Source: Chloroflexota bacterium
GTDB taxonomy: Bacteria > Chloroflexota > Ktedonobacteria > Ktedonobacterales > Ktedonobacteraceae
Length of the DNA: 33,672 nt
Assembly (NCBI GenBank): GCA_005881495.1
Contig: VBHI01000349.1
Coordinates: 1 to 33,672, forward strand
Direction: 5' to 3'
Shown: positions 16,133 through 23,339 of the stretch, in pieces
Position numbering within the stretch: position 1 is the first letter of the stretch
Layout: each line of letters begins with the position of its first letter
The notes under the pieces: model-generated
What the model was told of the DNA's origin: nothing
Databases searched by the model: none
The model's input: only the letters and a program-made list of their open reading frames with translations
Translations under genes and position numbers: made by a program

Positions 16133-17350
16133 ATGAATCTAACGACATGTAGAATGGCGGCGTTATTGAGCGACAACCTATCCCACCAGGAGGAAGATCA
16201 TGTACAGCCCGGTTATTTCGGTATAACCCCTCCACCTGGTCACCTTCCAGAAAAGACAACCCGCACCTGGGTTGACCGTCCCGAGCAGTTGCTGCAGGCT
16301 GTCACCGTACTCAAGCTGGCGCCGGTTGTCGCCGTCGATGCGGAGTTTACGCAGGTTCGGTCCCATATACAAGGAGATACGCAAACCCCTTCGCATCGTC
16401 TCGCGCTCTTGCAACTTGCCGTCGATCGCTACTGCTACGTCGTAGATACCCTGCGCTTGAATGATCTTTCGCCTCTGGCGGATGTGGTTACCAATCCCAA
16501 CATCATTGTTCTACTGCATGGCGCGGGGGCTGATATGCGCGTCATGGCGGAACGAGGCCTTGTTGTCGCCCATTATATTGACCTGGAAGCCGCGAGCCGT
16601 TCAATCTTCGGCCAACATGAATCGTCGCTTGCGGCTATGTTGCGGCGCGCCTTCAATGCCCGCCTGGATAAAAGTCTGCAGCGCACGGATTGGACGCGCC
16701 GTCCTTTACCTCCAGCGATGGTCGCTTATGCCGCGCGAGACGCGGAAATGACCCTGGCGCTGTACTCCTGGCTGAAGGAATATTACGTATGGGCATTGAA
16801 GTTGCATGAGTATACGAACGCCGTAGAGCCGGTAGCCTCCTGGATTGAACCTTTCCTGCAAGGTACGTTGAACGTGTCAGCCGATGCCGCTTTAGCGGAT
16901 GCGAAGGCCAGTGGGATTATCCTGGATGATAGTCAGGTAGCCGCCGATTGCCGTGCTGCGCTGGCGTCATTGACTCATCCAATACACCGCAGCCGCCTGT
17001 TGCGTCTCATTGCTGACCTGTCCTTGACCGAACTTGCACAAGATATCGAACCTCTCCTGCAAGCTCCTGCTGCGGATGAGCGCGCTGCCAGTGTAAGAGC
17101 CCTGGGGCGGCTCGGGGTGCAGGAAGCCCAGGCGCTAATTCAGCCGCTGCTGCAAGACTCCGTGCAAGATGTGCGGAAAGCGGCGCAAACGGCGCTGCGT
17201 AATCTCAGTGGCAAAGAGACTCGCGCGCCGGCGCCTCCTTCCAAAATCGTCGATGGAGCGCGTCGCTGGACAATTGGTGAGACTAGCGGTTCCGATGATG
17301 ACAACGATTGGAAAGCTCGCTTGCGCGCCATGATGGGTGATAGTAATTAG
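16133..17350 (+). CDS. RNase D-like DEDDy 3'-5' exonuclease with C-terminal HEAT-like repeats
   Basis: Numbered from the ATG at 16133 this gives 405 residues. The exonuclease domain has D69 and E71 (VAVDAEF), D134 (HGAGADM) and the DEDDy word YAARD (Y199, D203), so the metal-binding set is complete. Instead of the HRDC domains of RNase D, the C-terminal third (about 265-370) consists of helical HEAT-like repeats (ERAASVRALGRLGVQEAQAL). A likely role is RNA trimming, inferred from fold. The start is uncertain: no ATG in this frame has a ribosome site, and the only strong site (AGGAGG at 16188-16193) serves an out-of-frame ATG, which suggests a frameshift near 16223. Its stop overlaps the converging CoxG-like gene by four bases. 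Confidence 0.78.
   Translation: MNLTTCRMAALLSDNLSHQEEDHVQPGYFGITPPPGHLPEKTTRTWVDRPEQLLQAVTVLKLAPVVAVDAEFTQVRSHIQGDTQTPSHRLALLQLAVDRYCYVVDTLRLNDLSPLADVVTNPNIIVLLHGAGADMRVMAERGLVVAHYIDLEAASRSIFGQHESSLAAMLRRAFNARLDKSLQRTDWTRRPLPPAMVAYAARDAEMTLALYSWLKEYYVWALKLHEYTNAVEPVASWIEPFLQGTLNVSADAALADAKASGIILDDSQVAADCRAALASLTHPIHRSRLLRLIADLSLTELAQDIEPLLQAPAADERAASVRALGRLGVQEAQALIQPLLQDSVQDVRKAAQTALRNLSGKETRAPAPPSKIVDGARRWTIGETSGSDDDNDWKARLRAMMGDSN
16188..16226 (+). other. Strong ribosome site with an out-of-frame nine-codon ORF inside the exonuclease gene start
   Basis: AGGAGG (16188-16193) precedes ATG 16200 by six bases. The ORF reads MYSPVISV and then stops at 16224-16226. One added base near the stop would join it to TPPPGHLP of the exonuclease frame. 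It is either the true start with a one-base lesion or a leader peptide. Confidence 0.5.
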
Positions 17351-18060
17351 TGGCTCACTCTGCGAGGCAAGCGGGTGCCAATCCAGACCAGCAATAAAAA
17401 GCCCACGATTGTACCCCAAAGTTTCAGCCGGTTAACCCATAATTCTTCCAGAAGAGGATCACTTTCGCCCAATCCCAGCCTGTGTACCAGCGAATGAAGC
17501 AGTGTTGGCCGGGCGGCAGAAGGGTGGAGGATCATTGGTTCGCCCGGCTGTTCGAAGGTGGTTGTATCTTGAAGATACTCAACCATATCGACGTATGCGG
17601 GAGATACGGGAGATGCAGGCTGGGTAGTGCGTAGGATTTCCGCTAGCGCAGTGAAAAATTGCTGGAGCAGGTGCTTCGCCGTTCCTTTTACCAGCGCCGG
17701 GTGCTGTAATGAGCGGGTTTTACCGGCATTGAGCGTCCCTTTGTAGGCAACAACGGTATTTTCGCCCTGTCCACTCAGATGAACAACTCCTTCACCCCTG
17801 TAGGGTGTTTGCGTTCCTTCACCTTCGTAAGCGAGAGCGTAAGAGTAAAGGTACTGCTGTTCAGTGACCGTGATTTTCCCATTGAATGACCTCAGTGGTG
17901 GCTCCTGGTCGATATGTACTGCTATTCTCATACTCCGCTCGTCAAGCTTCTCAAGGCGTTCTACGCCAGGTATCGCTCGCCGTAGCACCTGCTCATCCAT
18001 CAAGCACCGCCCCACAGCTTCTGGTGGCGCTTGCAGTGTATAGGTTCCTTCGATAATCAT
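17347..18060 (-). CDS. CoxG-like SRPBCC-family protein with C-terminal membrane anchor
   Basis: This 237-residue protein begins MIIEGTYTLQAPPEAVGRCLMD and continues with the IPGVERLEKLDE word of the carbon monoxide dehydrogenase subunit G family (SRPBCC/START-like fold), domain about 1-145. A proline-rich linker and one C-terminal membrane helix (about 212-229, then RLPRRV) follow, so the domain faces the cytosol on a tail anchor. CoxG proteins help in recruitment or maturation of molybdenum CO dehydrogenase, but no cox structural gene is present here, so the family name should not be read as function. An AAAGGA site precedes the ATG. Confidence 0.8.
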   Translation of the reverse strand: MIIEGTYTLQAPPEAVGRCLMDEQVLRRAIPGVERLEKLDERSMRIAVHIDQEPPLRSFNGKITVTEQQYLYSYALAYEGEGTQTPYRGEGVVHLSGQGENTVVAYKGTLNAGKTRSLQHPALVKGTAKHLLQQFFTALAEILRTTQPASPVSPAYVDMVEYLQDTTTFEQPGEPMILHPSAARPTLLHSLVHRLGLGESDPLLEELWVNRLKLWGTIVGFLLLVWIGTRLPRRVSH

Positions 18061-18105
18061 TTATGAGTCCTTTGCTCTTTAATCTGAAATATAATAATCG
18101 ACTTC

Positions 18106-18134
18106 ATTATAGAGGAGGAGAGAAGAGGTGGCAA
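18106..18134 (-). promoter_or_regulatory. Strong sigma70 promoter of the CoxG-like gene
   Basis: The minus strand shows TTGCCA (18134-18129), a 17-base spacer and a perfect TATAAT (18111-18106), about 45 bases before the ATG at 18060. Confidence 0.7.
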
Positions 18135-18166
18135 CACCTGAAGGAAAACAGGAAAACTGCAAAAAC

Positions 18167-18195
18167 TTGCGTGAGACTAAGGCAAGGTGTATACT
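18167..18195 (+). promoter_or_regulatory. Sigma70 promoter of rplI
   Basis: TTGCGT (18167-18172), a 17-base spacer and TATACT (18190-18195) lie 71 bases before the rplI start. It is divergent from the CoxG-like promoter with about 30 bases between the -35 boxes. Confidence 0.65.
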
Positions 18196-18266
18196 AAGTG
18201 CCGAAATAATGCGTGATGAGGAAGACGGTATTTTCCGTTCCCTCTATATGAGGAGCTTCACTAAGA

Positions 18267-18734
18267 ATGAAAGTAATTCTATTACAAGATGTAGATGGCC
18301 TGGGGAAGGCTGGGGACTTAAAGGACGTGTCGAATGGCTACGCCCGCAATTATCTGTTGCCACGCCAACTCGCGGCAGGCGCAACCCCTTCGCTAATCGC
18401 AAACCGCCAGCAGCGTATCGCCGCGGAACAGCGCAAACTTGAGAAACAGGCGGAACAGAATCGACAACAGGCGGAGCGCCTGGGCCAGGTTTCACTCACA
18501 TTCAAAGCGCGCGTTGGTAGTCAGGGCCGCCTCTATGGCTCAATTACCAGCCAGGATATTGCTACTGGCCTGCGTGATGCCGAGGGCATCGTGATTGATC
18601 GCCGCTTGATCGATCTCCCTGAACCTATTCGCTCCACCGGTACTTTTACCGTTCCGGTCAAGGTGGCACAGAAACTGCAGCCGAAAATCACCGTCAATGT
18701 CGTTGGCGAATCTGCAAGCACAACTTCTGAGTAA
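18267..18734 (+). CDS. rplI: 50S ribosomal protein bL9
   Basis: This 155-residue protein starts MKVILLQDVDGLGKAGDLKDV and has the family signature NGYARNYLLPRQLA in the N-terminal rRNA-binding domain. A charged central helix (about 42-80) connects to the C-terminal domain. It binds 23S rRNA in the large subunit. GGAG lies about 10 bases before the ATG. It stands alone here with its own promoter and terminator, not in the usual rpsF-ssb-rpsR-rplI cluster. Confidence 0.97.
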   Translation: MKVILLQDVDGLGKAGDLKDVSNGYARNYLLPRQLAAGATPSLIANRQQRIAAEQRKLEKQAEQNRQQAERLGQVSLTFKARVGSQGRLYGSITSQDIATGLRDAEGIVIDRRLIDLPEPIRSTGTFTVPVKVAQKLQPKITVNVVGESASTTSE

Positions 18735-18763
18735 TTGTTGATTGATAAGCAAGGAAAACAAAA

Positions 18764-18802
18764 GGCGTATCGAGGCTCTGTCGCACGATACGCCCTTTCG
18801 TT
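18764..18802 (+). terminator. Rho-independent-like terminator after rplI
   Basis: GGCGTATCG (18764-18772) pairs with CGATACGCC (18786-18794), extended by an AAA/TTT pair across a bulged C, and is followed by CTTTCGTT. It lies 30 bases after the rplI stop and before the converging nnr gene. Confidence 0.6.
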
Positions 18803-18849
18803 ATGTGATTGATTGCCTATATTTACATCCTCCCAGGCAATCTTACTAA

Positions 18850-20421
18850 TTACTCATCGGGGTTCCCGCCTGCTCGCAATTTGCTGATGGCGCGGGGAAT
18901 CTGCGCCAACAAATCTGAGGCCAACAAACCCGTTTCACCGATTTCGGCGCTGACCAGTTCGGAAGCTGCCGTGTGCAGGTAGACAGCTGCACTTGCGGCA
19001 TCGAAGGGTCGCACTCGTTGTGCTAGCAGACCCGCTATCATTCCCGCCAGCACATCTCCCGTGCCGGCACTGGCCAGCGCGGGGTTGGCTTGCCAATTTA
19101 TGCGCGTGCGACCGCCCGGCTCAATAATAATCGTACAGGCGCCTTTGAGCACAAGTGTCACCTGCCACTGTTCAGCCTTTCGGCGTGCCAGTTCCAGGCG
19201 ATCAATCTCCCCCCCCGAGACCTTCAGGCCGTGGCAGAGACGCCCCATCTCGCCGGGGTGTGGTGTAATCACTGTGCCTTTGGGCAGCAGCGTCCACCAG
19301 AGTTCCAGGGCTGAGAGATTATTCAGGCCGTCCGCGTCGATAACCAGTTGCGGCCGCTCCTCATCTGGCAGCGCGCGCAAAGACTCCAACAGTTCCAGGA
19401 TCACTTCGCGCGTATAGGGAGATTGTCCCAGGCCGGGACCAATCAGCAGCGCGCGGTACCCCTCCAGGCTCTTCATGATACTAGATGCTCGCTCAAAACT
19501 TCCCGCGGCCTCCTCAGGCAGCAATGAAAATGTACCTTCATGAAATGCGCTGGCGTAGATCGGTAACATTTGCTGCGTTACGGCCAGCGTCACCAGCCCT
19601 GCACCGCTGCGTCCCGCGGCATTCCCCGCGAGAAAGGCCGAGCCGGGATAGGGCGGTGAGCCACAATACAGCATCACTTTGCCAAAAGTTCCTTTATTGC
19701 TGTTCAATGGACGATGTGGCAAGAGCGTGTATATGAGTTCAGCTGTCAACATCTCGCTGTGAAGATTGCTCTCCAACTCGGCTGGAAGGCCGATGTCGCC
19801 GACATAGAGCTCACCCATGTAATCTCGTCCTGGGAAAAAGAAGAAGCCCTGTTTGGGGCAGGCCAGGGTGATGGTGATGTCTCCAGCTATTGTGCCAGGG
19901 TCTACCTCACCAGTATCGGCGTTCATGCCCGTTGGCAGATCCACCGCGATAATGCGCAATGTATCTCGCTTCTGGCGCTCCTGGCCAACGCGTCCCAGCA
20001 GTGAACGCATACTATCAGGCAGTGGACGCGAGCGTCCCGTCCCTAGCAGTGCATCCAGAACGTAATCGCACCGCTTGACGACCTCTTCCAGCCTTGTAGG
20101 TACATCTCCAGCCGCGACCGGCTCTCCGTGGATCGTTAGTTGCTGTTCTCTCCAGCGAAAGCTGGAGATGTGCCCCCCCCATTGCGCCAGGTAGCGAGCC
20201 ATCACCATGCCGTCCCCGCCATTGTTGCCGGGGCCGACAAGTACCAGAAACTCGATCGTATCGATCGAGCGATGTTGACTGTCTTTTTCGGCAATGTAGC
20301 GCGCCAGTATTTCGGCGGCACTTTTCCCCGCGTTCTCCATCAATATTGGAGATGTCAAACCATACTCTTCTGCTGCCCGTGTTTCCAATAAGCGCATTTC
20401 GTCAACGCTAACGATGTGCAT
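18850..20421 (-). CDS. nnr: Bifunctional NAD(P)HX epimerase/dehydratase
   Basis: This 523-residue protein repairs hydrated NAD(P)H. The N-terminal epimerase half (YjeF_N, about 1-220) shows VDEMRLLETRAAEEYGL, ENAGKSAAE, VGPGNNGGDGMVMARYL and VDLPTGMNADTGE. The C-terminal ADP/ATP-dependent dehydratase half (about 235-515) shows GPGLGQSPYT, TPHPGEMGRL and NPALASAGTGDVLAGMIAGLLAQ. Both catalytic halves look complete and the length is standard. CAGGAG precedes the ATG at 20421. It is divergent from the helicase gene. Confidence 0.95.
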   Translation of the reverse strand: MHIVSVDEMRLLETRAAEEYGLTSPILMENAGKSAAEILARYIAEKDSQHRSIDTIEFLVLVGPGNNGGDGMVMARYLAQWGGHISSFRWREQQLTIHGEPVAAGDVPTRLEEVVKRCDYVLDALLGTGRSRPLPDSMRSLLGRVGQERQKRDTLRIIAVDLPTGMNADTGEVDPGTIAGDITITLACPKQGFFFFPGRDYMGELYVGDIGLPAELESNLHSEMLTAELIYTLLPHRPLNSNKGTFGKVMLYCGSPPYPGSAFLAGNAAGRSGAGLVTLAVTQQMLPIYASAFHEGTFSLLPEEAAGSFERASSIMKSLEGYRALLIGPGLGQSPYTREVILELLESLRALPDEERPQLVIDADGLNNLSALELWWTLLPKGTVITPHPGEMGRLCHGLKVSGGEIDRLELARRKAEQWQVTLVLKGACTIIIEPGGRTRINWQANPALASAGTGDVLAGMIAGLLAQRVRPFDAASAAVYLHTAASELVSAEIGETGLLASDLLAQIPRAISKLRAGGNPDE

Positions 20422-20529
20422 ATATATTCTCCTGGTTTAGGCATACTATGTAATCTCTCTAACATCATTGTAATGCGTGGAATGCAATGAGGGAAGAGGG
20501 CAAAAAGAGTTGGGGCTGAATACGGATGC

Positions 20530-20558
20530 TTGTTCCAGCTTGCTAGACATGTTACAAT
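20530..20558 (+). promoter_or_regulatory. Promoter of the helicase gene
   Basis: TTGTTC (20530-20535), a 17-base spacer and TACAAT (20553-20558) lie 40 bases before the helicase ATG. The -10 is good and the -35 weak. Confidence 0.5.
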
Positions 20559-20597
20559 GGAACAGTAAACATACTGTACAATACAAAAGAAGAGGTT

Positions 20598-22160
20598 ATG
20601 GACAAACAAGTGGAGGCAGGGAGCGAGACCCTGGCGGGTATTCAAACGTTTGTAGCACGTTATCCGTTTCCTTTCGATTCATTTCAAGTAGAGGCCATTA
20701 CTGAACTCGCGCAAGGGCAATCGGTCGTAGTAGCAGCACCGACAGGAACAGGAAAAACGCTCGTTGCGGAGTTTGCCATCTGGCTTGCACAACAGCGCAA
20801 TCAACGTGTCATTTATACTACACCCCTCAAAGCACTCTCCAATCAGAAATATCGTGACCTGCGCGACGTGTACGGTGTTGATACTGTCGGCCTGGTGACA
20901 GGTGATATTGTTGAACATAGCCGTGCCTCGGTCGTTATTATGACGACCGAAGTGTACCGCAATATGCTTCTCGAAGAAGGCGGAGAGCGCTTTACGGACC
21001 TTGAGAACCCTACCCCATCTTCGCTCGCTGGTGTAGGCTTTGTTATCTTTGATGAGCTGCACTACCTGAGCGATGTTGGTCGCGGGCCTGTCTGGGAAGA
21101 GGCCATAATTTGTTCCCCTCCGCATGTTCAACTGGTTGGCCTCTCTGCCACCGTCAGCAATGCTGACGACCTGGCTAACTGGATCAGCCGCGTACATCGT
21201 CCTATCTCGCTAGTGGTGCATGAGCAACGCGCGGTCCCCCTGGAGCACTATTACTTTCTCGATAATAAACTACACCTCGTGCAGGACGCTGAGTCGAATC
21301 GTGTCGAACACTTTCCTGATATTGGCGGTGAAGCCAAACTGGCGCAAATGATGGGACGCAATCGGGCCAATATGTACGGTGAGGATGACGAGGAAGAAGA
21401 AAATGAATTTTGGGGCGAGCAAACCACGACAGTATGGTCGAGCGACGAGAAGCAGAAAGTGAAGCGCCCTCCGCAGCGCAAGGCGCCTGAGCCAGGAGAG
21501 ATACTCACGGTCTTGCGCGAGGCCGACCTGTTGCCCTGCCTTTATTTCCTGCCGGGAAGAAGAGTCGTTGAGGAGGCGGCAATGAGTGCCGCTCTGCATC
21601 TTTTCACCTCAGAGGAAGAACAGGAGCTTATCAAAGCGGAGATTGGCATCTGGCTTGAGCAATTGCCGAAAGAAGATCGCAACCTCCAACAGGTCTATTC
21701 CTTGACTGAACTTCTCCCACGTGGCCTGGCCTTTCATCACGCCGGCTTATTGCCGGGCTTGAAGGTACTGGTAGAGACGCTCTTTGCCAGGGGGCACCTG
21801 CGCGCGGTTTTCGCGACAGATACGCTCGCCCTGGGGGTGAATATGCCTGCGCGTTCCGTTGTGGTGGGAAGTCTGAGCAAGTTTGATGGGCAGGAGATGC
21901 GTTTGCTGACGCCCAACGAGTATCGCCAATTGACGGGGCGTGCTGGCAGGCGCGGTATGGATGTACGTGGTGCGGCCATCATTCCCTACTCACCGTGGGA
22001 GCCGTTTGAAACCTCTTTCCAACGCATCACCGCTGAACTCCTGCCGGTGACCAGCTCATTCATTATACGCTATAACTCTGTGCTCAATCTCTGGCGCCCC
22101 GGCGATGTCCAGCACCTAGCTGGAAATGCGCTACCATACAAACAAACAGAAAATAAATAA
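20598..22160 (+). CDS. Ski2/Mtr4-like DExH-box helicase, N-terminal part of a frameshifted gene
   Basis: The 520-residue frame contains both RecA-like helicase lobes: Walker A APTGTGKT (47-54), motif Ia TTPLKALSNQK, DELH (152-155), SAT (183-185), and in lobe two FATDTLALGVNMPAR and QLTGRAGRRGMD. An acidic insert (DDEEEENEFW) lies between the lobes. Ski2-like RNA helicases normally continue into a helical C-terminal domain. Here that domain is in the next gene, in another frame, overlapping by 35 bases. The last 11 residues here (ALPYKQTENK) look like out-of-frame tail. Thus the protein as read is truncated, or the sequence carries a one-base insertion near 22120-22126. Confidence 0.88.
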   Translation: MDKQVEAGSETLAGIQTFVARYPFPFDSFQVEAITELAQGQSVVVAAPTGTGKTLVAEFAIWLAQQRNQRVIYTTPLKALSNQKYRDLRDVYGVDTVGLVTGDIVEHSRASVVIMTTEVYRNMLLEEGGERFTDLENPTPSSLAGVGFVIFDELHYLSDVGRGPVWEEAIICSPPHVQLVGLSATVSNADDLANWISRVHRPISLVVHEQRAVPLEHYYFLDNKLHLVQDAESNRVEHFPDIGGEAKLAQMMGRNRANMYGEDDEEEENEFWGEQTTTVWSSDEKQKVKRPPQRKAPEPGEILTVLREADLLPCLYFLPGRRVVEEAAMSAALHLFTSEEEQELIKAEIGIWLEQLPKEDRNLQQVYSLTELLPRGLAFHHAGLLPGLKVLVETLFARGHLRAVFATDTLALGVNMPARSVVVGSLSKFDGQEMRLLTPNEYRQLTGRAGRRGMDVRGAAIIPYSPWEPFETSFQRITAELLPVTSSFIIRYNSVLNLWRPGDVQHLAGNALPYKQTENK

Positions 22161-23025
22161 GAAGCGTGCTAAAGCGGTTGAAGGGGCGACCCAGGCTTTA
22201 GAGCGCAGGCGCCGCTCAATTGGAGCATATCCACTGAGTCGTGCGGGAGCGGCGGAACTCGATGGTACCATTTTTGCACTGCGTACCCTTGGCTACATTG
22301 GCTCGGATGATACATTGACGGTCAAAGGGCGTCTTTTGCGCGGTATCTTCCATCCCTCCGGCGTCCTGATTATTGAGCTAATCATGCTTGGAGCACTCGA
22401 TGAATTGACAGCAGGCGAACTGGCTGAAGTCTGTAGCTGGTTTTCGTTTGATAATGAACGCCGCCTGAATAATCGCGATGTGCTCAACGCCAACTCCAAG
22501 CGGGTACGCGGCGAGTTATGGCGGATAGAGCAGCATGTTCACGGTATTGAAGAGCGTGCCAATATTATGTTTACCCCCGGCATTGTGCCTGATTTTCACG
22601 GTGTGGCTTTAGCATGGTCGCGCGGCATGTCGCTCGGTGGCCTGCTCCGGCGCATCGACCTGGCCGAGGGTGATCTCTTGATGTTGTTGAATCAAACCAT
22701 TGATCTCATACAGCAGGTGCAATCTGCCGTTGGCCAGGTACTCGACGCGCGGGACGTTTGGGAGCAGGCCTCACCGGTGCTAACAGAGGGCGTGACCAGT
22801 GAGCGTTCTGCGGCTGCTCACGCCAAAAGTCGTATCGAACAATTGTTGATACAGCGAGAGCGTATTGAGCGTCTCCGCCCGCTCTTGGCGCAAGCTGCCT
22901 CCTCGTTACTGCACGGCATCATTATCCAGAGCCGCACGGTTCCGTCAATGGCGATCCGTATCGGTGATGAGCTTGTTCCCCTGGATGCCGAGGAAGATGC
23001 AGATAATCTAGATACCCTCGGATAG
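22126..23025 (+). CDS. C-terminal (DSHCT-like) part of the Ski2-like helicase, in a shifted frame
   Basis: This 299-residue frame begins inside the helicase gene and carries what helicases of this family have after lobe two: a basic connector, AYPLSRAGAAELDGTIFALRTLGYI, then ELIMLGALDELTAGELAEVCSWF, WSRGMSLGGLL and EGDLLMLLNQTIDLIQQV. These words fit the DSHCT domain. There is no usable ribosome site before the ATG at 22126, so independent expression is doubtful. Skipping one A in the GGAAATG at the junction fuses the two parts directly. Most likely one gene with a frameshift, real or a sequencing error. Confidence 0.75.
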   Translation: MRYHTNKQKINKKRAKAVEGATQALERRRRSIGAYPLSRAGAAELDGTIFALRTLGYIGSDDTLTVKGRLLRGIFHPSGVLIIELIMLGALDELTAGELAEVCSWFSFDNERRLNNRDVLNANSKRVRGELWRIEQHVHGIEERANIMFTPGIVPDFHGVALAWSRGMSLGGLLRRIDLAEGDLLMLLNQTIDLIQQVQSAVGQVLDARDVWEQASPVLTEGVTSERSAAAHAKSRIEQLLIQRERIERLRPLLAQAASSLLHGIIIQSRTVPSMAIRIGDELVPLDAEEDADNLDTLG

Positions 23026-23339
23026 GGGTGCAATGATTTGCATTCTTGAATACAATGTCCCTCTTTTCATAAGCGCGATCAAGTAGGCGCCACGTGCATT
23101 CCCTACATTTGGCAGATTTTCTCGTTTATTGCAGTGGTGCTGTAGTAGTGCATACTTTTTCGTCTGTCGTGTATCATGCTGTGGTATTTCAAGGTACTAT
23201 GGTCATGTTCTCAAGCCTGATGGATTGTCAGATTTGCACAAGTTGAATAAGATGTAGATGTGTAAGGTTATATTACAAAAGGGTTTGGGCGGTCAGTGGG
23301 AAGAGAGAGAACTCCAAAAACAAGAAGAGGTAGAGCTTG
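23026..23339 (+). promoter_or_regulatory. Leader and promoter region of the kinase operon
   Basis: These 314 bases hold no gene. The best promoter candidate is TTGTCA (23225-23230), a 17-base spacer and TAAGAT (23248-23253), giving a leader of about 80 nt. The 60 bases before the start are purine-rich, with AAGAGG as ribosome site. Confidence 0.4.

Noticed and set aside
15958..16176. 73-codon N-terminal extension of isocitrate dehydrogenase
   Set aside because: It is not family-like, overlaps the divergent promoter region, and the ATG at 15957 has its own ribosome site.
17347..18060. Evidence for a carbon monoxide dehydrogenase locus from the CoxG-like gene
   Set aside because: No coxL/M/S or maturation gene is in the window, and the fold family is broad.
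18128..18442. Frame starting GTG 18128 with a purine-rich stretch before it
   Set aside because: It runs out of frame through the start of rplI, and both the CoxG-like and rplI promoters lie in or at its beginning.
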